DNA from: Neobacillus ginsengisoli
GTDB lineage: Bacteria > Bacillota > Bacilli > Bacillales_B > DSM-18226
Direction: 5' to 3'
Assembly: GCF_030813055.1 (NCBI RefSeq)
Contig: NZ_JAUSTW010000001.1
Coordinates: 620,001-684,000, forward strand
DNA length: 64,000 nt
Shown here: one piece after another, positions 41,429 to 51,414 of the stretch
Position numbering within the stretch: position 1 is the first letter of the stretch
How the letters are laid out: each line of letters starts with the position of its first letter
Translations under genes and position numbers: made by a program
Notes under the pieces: generated by a model
What the model was told of the DNA's origin: nothing
Databases searched by the model: none
The model's input: only the letters and a program-made list of their open reading frames with translations

Positions 41429-44400
41429 ATGGTCCAAACAGCGAACCAGCAAGAAACTATACAAACAATAAAAGGTAAAATCATTTCTATATATGAAAAC
41501 TTAGTTGAAAATAAGGATTACGATCAGGCCGAAAAAATTAAGCAACTTGCAAAAAAAATGGAAAATGGTGAGTACACAATCGCTTTTTGCGGACATTTTT
41601 CTGCCGGGAAATCGACGATGATTAACCGATTGATTGGTGAAAATTTACTGCCATCCAGCCCTATTCCCACCAGTGCTAATCTCGTAAAAGTAAAGACCGG
41701 TGAAGAATATGCGAAGGTTATTTTCAAAAATGAAAAACCACGCATTTACTTGGCACCGTATGATTATGAATTAGTAAAAAATTATTGTAAAGATGGGGAC
41801 CAAATTCAGGAAATCGAAATCAGCCACTCTGATTCCGTTTTACCTGCAAATACAGTTATTATGGATACCCCTGGCATCGATTCTGCCGATGATGCTCATA
41901 GGATTGCAACAGAATCAGCGCTCCATCTCGCCGATCTTATTTTTTATGTAATGGACTATAACCATGTCCAGGCGGAATTAAATTTTTTATTTACAAAAGA
42001 GTTAACAGAAGCAGGAAAAGAAGTCTATTTGGTCATCAACCAAATCGATAAACATAAAGATGAGGAACTGAGTTTCCATGATTTTCAAAAGAGTGTGGTA
42101 GATTCGTTCTATTCTTGGGGAGTGAAGCCGGCCCGTATCTTTTATACATCATTGAAAAATCCAAGCCACAGTTTTAATGAATTTAATGAGCTGCAGGAAT
42201 TTATTTCTAATAAATTAAAGTCCAAAGACCAATTATTAGTTCCTTCAGTTCTTCATTCATTAAAAAAAATAGCAAGGGATCATTTATATCATGCTCGGAA
42301 AATAGAAGAAGAAGCACTACAGCCAATATTAGAACCATTAAATGAATTAACCGAAGATGAAAAAAAGGAAATTACGAATGTCTACCGTGAACTCCAAGTG
42401 TCTCTTCAGACTATTACGGAGGAAATCGGAAAAACGGAGAAGGATTTTGATCAGGAAATTGCAAAAATATTGAAGAATGCTTATTTAATGCCTTTCCAAA
42501 CAAGAGAATTAGCAGAGGTTTTCCTTGAATCATTACAGCCGGAATTTAAGGTTGGATTTTTATTCTCTAAACAAAAAACGCACGAAGAAAAAAATGCAAG
42601 ACTTGGACGGTTTTATGAAGATATGGTTGAAAAAACAAAATCTCAGCTCGAGTGGCATTTACGAGAGTATTTGCTTCGTGTCTTAAAGGATAAAGTTCTT
42701 GACCAAAATGAATTGCCGGCTAAAGCTCAGTCTTTCTCAATCCAAATTTCAACCGATTTATTGGTTGATACAGTAAAGCCCGGTGCCAGGATTTCAGGTG
42801 AATATGTCCTTCACTACACTGAAGATGTTGCCAATGAAATAAAAAAAATGGCTAGGGAAGAGATAGCAGGATTTAAAGTTTTATTCCTCAAGTCACTTGG
42901 TGAAAAAACAGCTAAACAAAAAGAGCTGTATGATAAGGAATTTGCAAGAATTGAACACTATATTACCGCATTAACTGAACTCAATACATTTGAACAGAGA
43001 ATGAAACTTAAAGAAAAAAGACTAGAAGAGTTACTAACACAAGTAAATATCAAACAGGATGATCATAATCATTTGTTTAGTCAGGCAGTAGAAGAAGTGG
43101 AAGTGATTAAAGGTCAGGCTAAGATGAGAGAGCCTGGTAATGAAACCGCCATACCTAAGGTTTCTAAATCTAGTTCTTGTATTCAAAGTCAAAATGAGAA
43201 GATCCCTCATGAGAATGATCATTTAAAACAAATGATAGATCGACTCCATAAATCATCCAAGCTTATCAACAATCTTCCAGGTTTTCAAAAGCTAGGTAAG
43301 GAGTTAGAGGAAAAAGCTGGGAGGTTGGAGAACAAGGGCTTTACTGTGGCATTATTTGGTGCCTTCAGCGCGGGCAAATCTTCATTTGCTAATGCCTTAA
43401 TGGGAGAAAAAGTTCTGCCGGTATCTCCTAACCCCACAACAGCGGCAATTAATAAAATTAAACCGGTTACGGAAACGTATCAACACGGAACGGTTCTCGT
43501 TAAATTTAAAGAAGCAGCTGCGATGCTGGAGGATTTAAATCGTTCTTTAAAGGTATTTGATTTACAGGCAGTTAATTTTGAAGAAGCTTCTAAGAAAATT
43601 GACCTGATCATGGTTCAACAAGGTCAAGAGGGTGTCTTGGAGAAAACCCATTTTGCCTTTTTACAGGCATTTAATAGGGGCTTCGACCCCCATGTAAAAC
43701 AACTTGGGACAGTCATGGAAACAGATTTAAATGAATTTAGCGATTTTGTCGCTAAAGAAGAGAAATCCTGCTTCATCGAATGGATTGAACTTTATTATGA
43801 TTGTGAATTAACCCGAAAAGGAGTCACACTTGTTGATACACCGGGCGCCGATTCCATCAATGCCCGTCATACAGGGGTTGCTTTTGAATACATCAAGAAC
43901 TCAGATGCGATTTTGTTTGTAACCTATTACAATCACGCTTTTTCAAAGGCTGACAGGGAGTTTTTAATTCAGCTGGGCAGGGTGAAAGATTCATTTCAGA
44001 TGGATAAAATGTTTTTTATTATTAATGCCATTGACCTTGCTGATAGCGAAGAGGAGAAAGAGACAGTTTCTGCATATGTAAAAGAACAGCTAGTTAAATA
44101 CGGAATCAGAAATCCACATCTATTTTCTTTATCAAGTCTGCTGGCAATTAATGAAAAAATCCAAGAAACAAAAGAGTCTCACTCAGGAATGTTCGCATTT
44201 GAGCGTGCGTTTTATCAATTTATTTCGAATGACTTAACAGAAATGGCCATAAACGCTGCAGGAAATGAATTAAGGCGTGTTCAAGAATTAGTTATAAAAC
44301 TGATTCATAATGCACAGGAAAACAAGACCATTAAAGAGCAAAAGCGACTCGATATTGAACAGCAAAAAACAATGATTGAAGGACTATTAGAAAAAGCTGA

Positions 44401-45088
44401 TGTGGAAAGCTTACAGAATCGCTTGTTCCAGGAATCCGAAGAGCTTATATTTTACATTAAGCAAAGAGTATTTCTTCGGTTCAACGATTTCTTTAAAGAG
44501 GCCTTTAATCCGGCAACGCTTAGAGATGATGGACGCAATTTGAAAAAAGCTGTACAAACGGCTTTGGATGAATTCCTGGAAAGTCTCGGTTTTGATTTTG
44601 CTCAGGAGATGAGAGCCACAACCGTTCGTCTAGATAGATTTGCAGAAAAGTTACTGTCTGATTACCAGAAATCTTTCATTCACGGCTTACATGAAATCAA
44701 TGAAGATCTTTCGTATTCTAATTTTGAAACGGAACATGAAGGAAAGATAGACTTCGATTCTGCCTTTAAAAATATAAATAAACAATCGTTTTCAAAAGCT
44801 TTGTCCTATTTTAAAAATCCGAGATCATTTTTTGAAAAAAATGAAAAGAAATTCATGAGTGATGCACTTTATAACACGTTATCACAAGAAGCAGACGAGT
44901 ATTTAAGCAATGAAAAAAATCGGATGAATAGCTTTTATGCCCAAGTTCTAACGAATGAATTTAATAGGTTATTGACCGAAATATCTGTGCAGACGGAACA
45001 TTTTTATTTAAGTCTCCTTTCAGCATTAGATGGTGGTGTTTCATTAGATCAGTTAATTCAAATTCAGCAAAAGTTAGAAGGATTTTAA
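41429..45088 (+). CDS. dynA: Double dynamin-like GTPase DynA
   Basis: 1219-residue fusion of two dynamin modules (YpbR), a membrane-binding and membrane-fusing GTPase induced on membrane stress and phage attack in B. subtilis. Module 1 has P-loop GHFSAGKST near residue 55, DTPGIDS near 145 and NQID near 205. Module 2 has GAFSAGKSS near residue 645, DTPGADS and NAID. Each GTPase domain is followed by long coiled-coil stalks. A polar linker at about 560-610 joins the halves. The ATG follows AAGGGGAA. Confidence 0.96.
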   Translation: MVQTANQQETIQTIKGKIISIYENLVENKDYDQAEKIKQLAKKMENGEYTIAFCGHFSAGKSTMINRLIGENLLPSSPIPTSANLVKVKTGEEYAKVIFKNEKPRIYLAPYDYELVKNYCKDGDQIQEIEISHSDSVLPANTVIMDTPGIDSADDAHRIATESALHLADLIFYVMDYNHVQAELNFLFTKELTEAGKEVYLVINQIDKHKDEELSFHDFQKSVVDSFYSWGVKPARIFYTSLKNPSHSFNEFNELQEFISNKLKSKDQLLVPSVLHSLKKIARDHLYHARKIEEEALQPILEPLNELTEDEKKEITNVYRELQVSLQTITEEIGKTEKDFDQEIAKILKNAYLMPFQTRELAEVFLESLQPEFKVGFLFSKQKTHEEKNARLGRFYEDMVEKTKSQLEWHLREYLLRVLKDKVLDQNELPAKAQSFSIQISTDLLVDTVKPGARISGEYVLHYTEDVANEIKKMAREEIAGFKVLFLKSLGEKTAKQKELYDKEFARIEHYITALTELNTFEQRMKLKEKRLEELLTQVNIKQDDHNHLFSQAVEEVEVIKGQAKMREPGNETAIPKVSKSSSCIQSQNEKIPHENDHLKQMIDRLHKSSKLINNLPGFQKLGKELEEKAGRLENKGFTVALFGAFSAGKSSFANALMGEKVLPVSPNPTTAAINKIKPVTETYQHGTVLVKFKEAAAMLEDLNRSLKVFDLQAVNFEEASKKIDLIMVQQGQEGVLEKTHFAFLQAFNRGFDPHVKQLGTVMETDLNEFSDFVAKEEKSCFIEWIELYYDCELTRKGVTLVDTPGADSINARHTGVAFEYIKNSDAILFVTYYNHAFSKADREFLIQLGRVKDSFQMDKMFFIINAIDLADSEEEKETVSAYVKEQLVKYGIRNPHLFSLSSLLAINEKIQETKESHSGMFAFERAFYQFISNDLTEMAINAAGNELRRVQELVIKLIHNAQENKTIKEQKRLDIEQQKTMIEGLLEKADVESLQNRLFQESEELIFYIKQRVFLRFNDFFKEAFNPATLRDDGRNLKKAVQTALDEFLESLGFDFAQEMRATTVRLDRFAEKLLSDYQKSFIHGLHEINEDLSYSNFETEHEGKIDFDSAFKNINKQSFSKALSYFKNPRSFFEKNEKKFMSDALYNTLSQEADEYLSNEKNRMNSFYAQVLTNEFNRLLTEISVQTEHFYLSLLSALDGGVSLDQLIQIQQKLEGF

Positions 45089-45107
45089 TTAAAGAGGGGG
45101 AGCTAAA

Positions 45108-45935
45108 ATGAAATTCGTTCTCGACAAAGAATGGCTGCTGAAAAATGTAAACGAAAATAACGTAAGGATTGTGGACTGTCGCTTTTCACTGGCAGAACCG
45201 GAAAAAGGCAGAAAGGAGTATGAAAATAGTCATATTCCCGGAGCGGTCTTTTTTGATCTTGAAAAAGACTTTTCCGGTGCTGTCGGTGAGCACGGCGGAA
45301 GACATCCATTGCCAAATGTAGATGAGTTTGTGGGAAAGCTGGAGCAAGCTGGCATTGATGAGCATACGCTTGTAGTTGCATATGATAATGGTGAAGGAGC
45401 CTACTCTGCTCGTTTTTGGTGGCTTCTGCATTATCTTGGTCATGAAAAAGTGTACGTGCTTAATGGGGGATTTAAAGGCTGGAATGAAGCGAATTATCCA
45501 GTATCCACAGATTTACCTATTTTTGATAAGAAAGATTTTCAGGTCAACATCCATTCAGAATTATTAGCAGATATGGAAGAAGTGAGAAAAGCTTCATTGG
45601 ACCGTACAAGTAAAGTGATTTTAATTGATTCACGAGAGGAAAAAAGATATCTGGGGATTGAGGAACCAATTGACAAAAAAGCAGGACATATTCCAGGAGC
45701 TATTAACAAGCCATGGTTCGAGGGCCTCCGTGATGGTCAATATAAAATGGCCGATGAGCAAAAACAAAGGTTTTCAGAAATTGACTTGGAAAAACAGGTT
45801 ATAGTTTATTGCGGCTCAGGTGTGACGGCAGTTCCCAATTATTTGTCGCTGAAAGAGGCAGGATATCAAAATGTAAAGCTTTATGTTGGAAGTTTTAGTG
45901 ATTGGATTTCCTTTGAGGAAAATGATGTAAAATAA
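45108..45935 (+). CDS. Sulfurtransferase of the rhodanese/mercaptopyruvate type
   Basis: 275 residues with two rhodanese domains. The inactive N-terminal domain (1-130) has VDCRFSLAEPEKGRKEY, SHIPGAVFFDL and ARFWWLLHYLGHE. The catalytic domain has the active Cys235 in VYCGSGVTA. The CGSGVT loop is nearer to 3-mercaptopyruvate sulfurtransferases than to thiosulfate-specific CRKGVT enzymes. It lies 19 nt after dynA, behind AGAGGGGGAG, so it is probably co-transcribed; in B. subtilis ypbS and ypcP follow dynA instead. Confidence 0.9.
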   Translation: MKFVLDKEWLLKNVNENNVRIVDCRFSLAEPEKGRKEYENSHIPGAVFFDLEKDFSGAVGEHGGRHPLPNVDEFVGKLEQAGIDEHTLVVAYDNGEGAYSARFWWLLHYLGHEKVYVLNGGFKGWNEANYPVSTDLPIFDKKDFQVNIHSELLADMEEVRKASLDRTSKVILIDSREEKRYLGIEEPIDKKAGHIPGAINKPWFEGLRDGQYKMADEQKQRFSEIDLEKQVIVYCGSGVTAVPNYLSLKEAGYQNVKLYVGSFSDWISFEENDVK

Positions 45936-46006
45936 ATTTTCACTCTCCAACTTATGATATAATGTAAAACGTGTTGTTTTTAGGACACTATAAGGAGGAC
46001 TAAAAA

Positions 46007-46900
46007 TTGGAAAATCAAAAGCCTTCGCTTATGCTTGTTGATGGAATGGCTCTGTTATTCCGTGCTTTTTATGCTACGGCCGTTACAGGGCAATTTATGA
46101 TAAATTCAAAAGGAATTCCGACCAATGGAATCCATGGTTTTGTTAAGCATTTATTTACTGCAGTCTCATCCTTTAAGCCAACACATGTTGCAGTTTGTTG
46201 GGATATGGGCAGTAAAACCTTTCGTACTGAAATTTTCTCAGATTATAAGGGGAATCGCGGAGAAGCACCTGTCGAACTTATACCTCAATTTGATTTAGTA
46301 AAAGAGGTGGTAGCTTCGTTTGATATACCTAATATCGGATTAGCGGGCTATGAAGCAGATGACTGCATTGGAACTATTGCTAATCAAGCCAAAAATGATG
46401 CCAATGTTTCAATTTTAACTGGTGATCAAGATATTCTACAGTTACTTGAAGAGAATATTTCAGTTATTTTGTTGAAAAAGGGGTATGGCAATTACCTAGT
46501 TCATACACCTGAAACCTTTTTTGAAGAAAAAGGGATTAAACCTAGGCAAATGATTGATTTAAAAGCCTTAATGGGTGACCCAAGTGATAATTACCCGGGT
46601 GTAAAAGGAATTGGAGAAAAAACAGCCCTCAAGTTGTTACAGGAATTCGAACATGTTGAAGGGATTATTTCCAATTTAGATCGCCTTTCAAAATCGAATA
46701 AGACAAAAATCGAACAGGATTTAGATATGCTTCATTTATCGAGAATATTGGCTGAAATTAAATGCGATGTTCCTGTTAGCTGCGCCTTAGAAGAGGCCGG
46801 GCTTAGAATTGAAAAGGAAAAAGTAATGAATAAACTAATGGAATTAGAGCTTCGCGGCTTGCAACGAATCCTGCCATTAGATGAAGCAATTATTTCATGA
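46007..46900 (+). CDS. ypcP: YpcP, 5'-3' exonuclease of the Pol I/FEN family
   Basis: 297-residue free-standing flap endonuclease-like domain. Acidic metal sites are in MLVDGMALLFRAF, VCWDMGSKTFRTE, AGYEADDCIG and LTGDQDILQL. The helix-hairpin-helix is in LMGDPSDNYPGVKGIGEKTALKLL. In B. subtilis it acts in RNA primer removal alongside PolA. The start is a TTG behind AAGGAGGA, and a TATAAT at about 45957-45962 could give it its own promoter. Confidence 0.92.
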   Translation: MENQKPSLMLVDGMALLFRAFYATAVTGQFMINSKGIPTNGIHGFVKHLFTAVSSFKPTHVAVCWDMGSKTFRTEIFSDYKGNRGEAPVELIPQFDLVKEVVASFDIPNIGLAGYEADDCIGTIANQAKNDANVSILTGDQDILQLLEENISVILLKKGYGNYLVHTPETFFEEKGIKPRQMIDLKALMGDPSDNYPGVKGIGEKTALKLLQEFEHVEGIISNLDRLSKSNKTKIEQDLDMLHLSRILAEIKCDVPVSCALEEAGLRIEKEKVMNKLMELELRGLQRILPLDEAIIS

Positions 46901-46904
46901 GTAA

Positions 46905-46937
46905 GGGTTGTCTCAATATGAGACAGCCTTTTTCTAT
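46905..46937 (+). terminator. Terminator after ypcP
   Basis: GGTTGTCTC/GAGACAGCC stem with a 5-nt loop and five Ts. Confidence 0.85.
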
Positions 46938-47031
46938 ATAAACTAAAAGAGAGTTGTGCCTATACCATTTCATATTCATTTGAATATATATTATGATAAA
47001 TGACCAGAAAATGAGTGTAGGTGGAAAGGTA

Positions 47032-49368
47032 ATGGATGAAAGGTGTATTGGCATTTTTTTATCTAGGCATGAATGGAAGAGACTAATTCAAAAGCAGACG
47101 GACAATTGTCAGGACGCCATATTTTATCAATATGCCAAAAGAGGCGAAGAATTAGATATTGAAGTTTTATTTTTTAATAGTGACCATCTTGTATCACATG
47201 AGCTTAAGGGTAATGCACTATGTATAAAAGATAATACAATAATTGAAAAAGGTTTTGTTAGAATTCCTTCAATTGTTTATAATTCAATAAAATATAATCG
47301 AAAAAAAATGATCAGAAATATTATAGATCTCGCACAGAATCCAGGATTTTACGTTATAAATGAACGAAATAATATTAAGAAAAAACATTTATTTGATTTA
47401 CTTGAAACTCAAAAGGAATTACAGCAATATATTGCAAAAGAAGAACAGCAGACTATTGCACCTATTATCTTTCAAGTAGTCGGACAAAAGGGAATTCGCC
47501 ATAAATGGAAACTTCCCATTTTATATGCAAAGGATTCGGATAACAAAATTTTTTCATTTGATGAAGCCTATAATATTATCTTCAATAAAAAAATAAAAAA
47601 GGAAGAATTAAAAGCTGAAATCTATAAGGTTAGTCAAAAGATTTTAAAAATCCTCCATTATTACTACCCCGGGGAGATTGAAATAGGTCTTCAATTTATC
47701 ATTAAGGATACTGGGGAAATACAACTGAAATCCACAAATTCCATTTTTACCATTGTTAAAGACTTGCATCAATGGAACGACAAATTATACAGGAAAATTG
47801 TTAATTGGCCGATTGATCTGGCGAATTCTATCCGTATAATTAAAGGACAGAAAAAAGATCTCATTTTACGAAATTCACTAATTGACGATATAGGAAAAAA
47901 TGAACTAAAGGATGATACTTCAAATAAGGTGAATTTTTCTAAAGAAGCTTACTCGAAAAAAATGAACTTTTGGGTAAAATTTAAAACCTTTCAAGATAAT
48001 GAGATGACAATTAAAATACCTGATCGGGTTGGTAACCTATTGCAAAAATCACCAACCAGTATAAAATTGGGCGTTAAAGAAGAGCCTTGCCAATGTATCG
48101 TATTTAAAGATGCAATACCATTAAGAAATAATTCTTACCACCAGCCAATCGATATTTTTATCTCCGAATCTCTTGTAAATAAAATGCATTTGCCGTTGGA
48201 TTTGGTTTATCAAATTCAATTTTCTAATAAGAAGGCCGTAATTGGTCCCACAATCGGCTTTTTATTAGGGGAAAAAAATCAACTATATAACTTGTCATAT
48301 ATGGAGAAATATTGTGATCGCTTTGGTGAATATGATACATTTGGAGGATTAACAATTGCCTTTTCCCCGCGGTCAGTGGATTGGAATGAAAAAATTGCTT
48401 ACGGGATGATTTACGATCCATTAACAAAGGAATGGCGATATGATTCCGCCCCAATCCCCTCGGCGATTTACAGAAGAAATTTTCATCAAAATAAAGAAAG
48501 TATAAAACGCCTAATCGAATGGACGGAAGGCAATTTATTTAATTCTTACCATTTCAAAAAATCAGACCTGTTGTTATTAAAAAACGAGCCCGAAATAAAA
48601 GATCATTTACCGACAACCTTTCTATTACAGAGTATCGATGATTTAATTGATTTTATAAACAAAAAACAAAAAATCATCTTAAAACCGGTAAGCTTATCCC
48701 GTGGGCGAGGAATCTTCATTTTAGAAAAAAACCTAAAGACCGGAAAGGGCTTTATTTTATACGACTATCGGAATAATTCGCGAATTGAACACATTATCCT
48801 TGATAGGGCTGAATTAGAGGAGAGTTTGGATAATTTTGGCATTCTTACTCAAGGGTATTTATTTCAAACATATATCCCCCTTTTAAAAGTAAATAATCGC
48901 GCCTTTGATGTCAGGGTTGTTATGCAGAAATACAATAAAATGAAATGGAAATGCTCAGGAATAGAATGCAGAGTTGCCCGTGAAAATGATGACCTTACCA
49001 ATATAGCAAGGGGCGGTGAGGGAATGTCCTTGGAGACAGTGTTAAAGAAATCGACACAGGGTCTTTCCTATTCAAACGTCTATAAAAGTATTATCAAGCT
49101 ATGTCAAAGCTTTTGTTATTTAATGAATAAAGGTGATGAGCACTTTGCTGAATTTGGGTTAGATATTGCTTTGGATGAAAATGGTTTTCCGTGGATTTTA
49201 GAAGCAAATATTTATCCGAGTTTTAAAGGGTTCAAGGAATTGGATTATGAGACGTATTTAAAAATTCGATATCAACCACTTTTTTATGCAGTACAAATTC
49301 AAGGGTTTAAGATTCTTGATAGTGCTGTGAAAAATAATAGCAATTCCGTTGGTAAATTCCTTTTTTAA
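47032..49368 (+). CDS. Bimodular YheC/YheD-type ATP-grasp protein
   Basis: 778 residues from the ATG after GGTGGAAAGG. The C-terminal half (about 330-778) is a full YheC/YheD protein: GPTIGFLLG, MIYDPLTKEWRYDSAPIPSA, the nucleotide-binding ILKPVSLSRGRGIF near residue 550, and the metal-binding end DIALDENGFPWILEANIYPS. The N-terminal half (1-300) starts CIGIFLSRHEWKRLIQ, keeps PSIVYN, and ends with EIGLQFIIKDTGEIQLKSTN. This resembles a second, degraded copy of the same layout without the glycine-rich ATP loop. YheC/D proteins are spore coat-associated. Usual members are about 360-450 residues. Confidence 0.82.
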   Translation: MDERCIGIFLSRHEWKRLIQKQTDNCQDAIFYQYAKRGEELDIEVLFFNSDHLVSHELKGNALCIKDNTIIEKGFVRIPSIVYNSIKYNRKKMIRNIIDLAQNPGFYVINERNNIKKKHLFDLLETQKELQQYIAKEEQQTIAPIIFQVVGQKGIRHKWKLPILYAKDSDNKIFSFDEAYNIIFNKKIKKEELKAEIYKVSQKILKILHYYYPGEIEIGLQFIIKDTGEIQLKSTNSIFTIVKDLHQWNDKLYRKIVNWPIDLANSIRIIKGQKKDLILRNSLIDDIGKNELKDDTSNKVNFSKEAYSKKMNFWVKFKTFQDNEMTIKIPDRVGNLLQKSPTSIKLGVKEEPCQCIVFKDAIPLRNNSYHQPIDIFISESLVNKMHLPLDLVYQIQFSNKKAVIGPTIGFLLGEKNQLYNLSYMEKYCDRFGEYDTFGGLTIAFSPRSVDWNEKIAYGMIYDPLTKEWRYDSAPIPSAIYRRNFHQNKESIKRLIEWTEGNLFNSYHFKKSDLLLLKNEPEIKDHLPTTFLLQSIDDLIDFINKKQKIILKPVSLSRGRGIFILEKNLKTGKGFILYDYRNNSRIEHIILDRAELEESLDNFGILTQGYLFQTYIPLLKVNNRAFDVRVVMQKYNKMKWKCSGIECRVARENDDLTNIARGGEGMSLETVLKKSTQGLSYSNVYKSIIKLCQSFCYLMNKGDEHFAEFGLDIALDENGFPWILEANIYPSFKGFKELDYETYLKIRYQPLFYAVQIQGFKILDSAVKNNSNSVGKFLF

Positions 49369-49378
49369 ATTAATATAC

Positions 49379-49409
49379 CGGCTGTCTCGTCAAGGGACAG
49401 CCATTTTTC
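49379..49409. terminator. Bidirectional terminator between the YheC/D gene and sspL
   Basis: GGCTGTC/GACAGCC stem with TTTTT on the plus strand. Confidence 0.8.
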
Positions 49410-49410
49410 G

Positions 49411-49548
49411 TTATTTCGTATTTTTCTTTTTGGCAGCATTTTCTAATTTGCTCTTTGGTTCCTCAGCAAATTCGGCATCATGTCCATATCCTTGAGGATT
49501 TACCCCCGGAGCTTTCACACCGCGGTTTCTATTTTGGTTTTTACTCAA
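49411..49548 (-). CDS. sspL: Small acid-soluble spore protein L
   Basis: 45 residues from a TTG start behind AGGAGGTGATT. The RGVKAPGVNPQGYGHDAEF and EPKSKLENAAKKKNTK segments parallel B. subtilis SspL (GGVTPQG..., KTELEERAKKSNTKR). Minor SASP made in the forespore. In B. subtilis sspL also lies beside ypcP. Confidence 0.87.
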   Translation of the reverse strand: MSKNQNRNRGVKAPGVNPQGYGHDAEFAEEPKSKLENAAKKKNTK

Positions 49549-49632
49549 CTCTAATCACCTCCTGTGTTGTTAGTATTTCCAATGGGAATAATAAAACTCG
49601 GGATTTCGAAAACTAACGGCAGGGGTGATCAG

Positions 49633-50124
49633 ATGAACAAAGGTGTTTATTTAGCACTATTCAGCATTGGACTGGCACAAGGGATGAAAATTCCGATTCA
49701 TTATTATAAAAAGAAGGAATGGCGGCCTGACCTTTTTTTCGAAACAGGCGGTATGCCCAGCTCACATTCGGCCGGAGTATCTACGCTTACAACGTATATT
49801 GCACTAAGGCAAGGATTGCCCACGTTTGATTTTGCGCTATCGCTTATTTATGGGTTAATTGTTATGTACGATGCTCAAGGCATTCGCCGTCAAACTGGTG
49901 AACTTACCTTAAAGGTAAATACGATGAATGATTTAATGGAGAAAATTCGAAAAGAGGAAACGGTGGAATTTAAACAAAATGCACCAAAAAGATTAAAAGA
50001 AATGTTGGGGCACCGGCCGGAAGAAGTAGTCGGGGGTGCATTAATAGGCGTGTTAATTGGAATTGCAGGTCATATGTTTACGAAAAAGGATAGAAATTGG
50101 TGGAATTTTAAGTTAAGATTTTAA
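49633..50124 (+). CDS. Divergent PAP2-family membrane protein (YuiD/DUF212)
   Basis: 163 residues with four predicted helices. The signature GGMPSSHSAGVSTLTTYIALR near residue 42, YDAQGIRRQTGE and the late HRPEEVVGGALIG are typical of the acid phosphatase/vanadium-dependent haloperoxidase-related DUF212 family. The start is the ATG after AGGGGTGATC; an upstream frame of 23 codons has no ribosome site. Physiological substrate is unknown. Confidence 0.88.
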   Translation: MNKGVYLALFSIGLAQGMKIPIHYYKKKEWRPDLFFETGGMPSSHSAGVSTLTTYIALRQGLPTFDFALSLIYGLIVMYDAQGIRRQTGELTLKVNTMNDLMEKIRKEETVEFKQNAPKRLKEMLGHRPEEVVGGALIGVLIGIAGHMFTKKDRNWWNFKLRF

Positions 50125-50128
50125 AGGG

Positions 50129-50434
50129 ATGTTGAAGATTGTATGGAGAGGGATGTATTGGTCTGTGCGGACAGTGGAAGAATTTTTGCACTACTTGCAA
50201 GGAAAAGGATTTCAATTTCAAGAGGATGCGATTGGTTTTATTTACTTTGGGAAACATTACACAAATGCTCCCGATGAAATGATTAATACTGCAATTGAGC
50301 TGACATTAAAGGCACAAAAAAGCTTTGATGGCAGTTTTTATGTCTCATTACTTGAAACATTAATGTTAAACAGGATAAAGTCAAGAAAAGATGCGATAAA
50401 ATTTGTCAAAGAGAAAGAATTAATGGTAATATAG
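50129..50434 (+). CDS. Conserved hypothetical protein (DUF6123-like)
   Basis: Up to 101 residues, cytoplasmic. The core is VEEFLHYLQGKGFQFQEDAIGFIYFGKHYT, followed by SFDGSFYVSLLETL. The start is unsure: ATG 50129 and TTG 50132 sit right behind AAAGGG, while GTG 50165 follows GGAGAGGG at longer distance and gives a family-like N terminus. The domain name is recalled from sequence character and is tentative. It is followed by a terminator. Confidence 0.65.
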   Translation: MLKIVWRGMYWSVRTVEEFLHYLQGKGFQFQEDAIGFIYFGKHYTNAPDEMINTAIELTLKAQKSFDGSFYVSLLETLMLNRIKSRKDAIKFVKEKELMVI

Positions 50435-50443
50435 GCCTAAGAA

Positions 50444-50480
50444 AAAACTCCCTTTCAAACCGAAAAAGGGAGTTTTTTAA
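50444..50480. terminator. Bidirectional terminator
   Basis: AAAAAACTCCCTTT/AAAGGGAGTTTTTT stem between convergent genes. Confidence 0.9.
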
Positions 50481-50488
50481 CGAAGGGA

Positions 50489-51409
50489 TTATCCCTCCAA
50501 GCTGTTATTTTTCCTTAATAATGGAATTTTTCCCGTTGGAAGCTCCGCAAAGACCATTCCGGCAAAGATGAGCAAACAGCCAAATAATGCACTATAAGAT
50601 AAGTGGTCATGTGCCCCAAAATAACCTGTGATTGCCGCAAAAACAGGTTCCATTGCAAAAATTAAGGCAACCCTGGTTGCTGAGGTGTACTTTTGAAAAT
50701 TCGTTTGGACAAAAAAAGCAATCGCGGTTGCAAAAACGCTTGTTATGATTAAGGCAATTAATACATCGTGTGATAGCAATACCATTACATTAAACGACTT
50801 TTTCCAATCCTCAAAAAGAAAAGCGGAAACCATTGAAAAACAAGCAACAGTTGATATTTGAATGACGGTTAATAATAAGGTTGGATACTTACTGCTATAT
50901 TTTCCTGTGAAAATAATTTGCAAAGCAAAGCTAATCGCACAAATAAACACAAAGCCATCGCCCATATTTAAGCCCGTGACATCTGTCATTGTTAACAGGA
51001 AAAGACCTACTGTCGCAGTCAAAACACCAAAAATCGCATTTTTACTTGGATATTGTTTGAATAAAAATAATGAAAACATGGGAACAAAAATAACATTTAG
51101 GCCTGTAATAAAACCTGCTTTAGATGTTGTTGTATATAATAAGCCAATGGTTTGAGTCGCATAACCAAGGAAAAGCCAAAATCCGATGAAAACTCCTGAA
51201 AGGACTAATTTGACATTCAAAAGCTTTAGCTGTTTCCTCTCAAATATGAAAAGACAGACAATGAGCAAAATAGCTGCGGCTAAAAAACGAATTCCGTTAA
51301 AAGAAAACGGTTCCAGCAAATTTATCGCATTTTGAACTAAAACAAACGTAGTTCCCCAAACTACTGTGACAAGAAGCAAGATGATATCTGCAAAAATAGG
51401 TTTTTTCAT
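50489..51409 (-). CDS. EamA-family (DMT) transporter
   Basis: 306 residues with ten hydrophobic helices in two EamA repeats: WGTTFVLVQNAINLLEPFSFNGIRFLAAAILLI at the start and FFVQTNFQKYTSATRVALIFAMEPVFAAITGYF in repeat 2. Drug/metabolite exporters of this group move amino acids or other small metabolites, but the substrate cannot be read from sequence. It is 5 nt after the RNase H-like gene, so co-transcribed with it. Confidence 0.9.
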   Translation of the reverse strand: MKKPIFADIILLLVTVVWGTTFVLVQNAINLLEPFSFNGIRFLAAAILLIVCLFIFERKQLKLLNVKLVLSGVFIGFWLFLGYATQTIGLLYTTTSKAGFITGLNVIFVPMFSLFLFKQYPSKNAIFGVLTATVGLFLLTMTDVTGLNMGDGFVFICAISFALQIIFTGKYSSKYPTLLLTVIQISTVACFSMVSAFLFEDWKKSFNVMVLLSHDVLIALIITSVFATAIAFFVQTNFQKYTSATRVALIFAMEPVFAAITGYFGAHDHLSYSALFGCLLIFAGMVFAELPTGKIPLLRKNNSLEG

Positions 51410-51414
51410 TGTGA

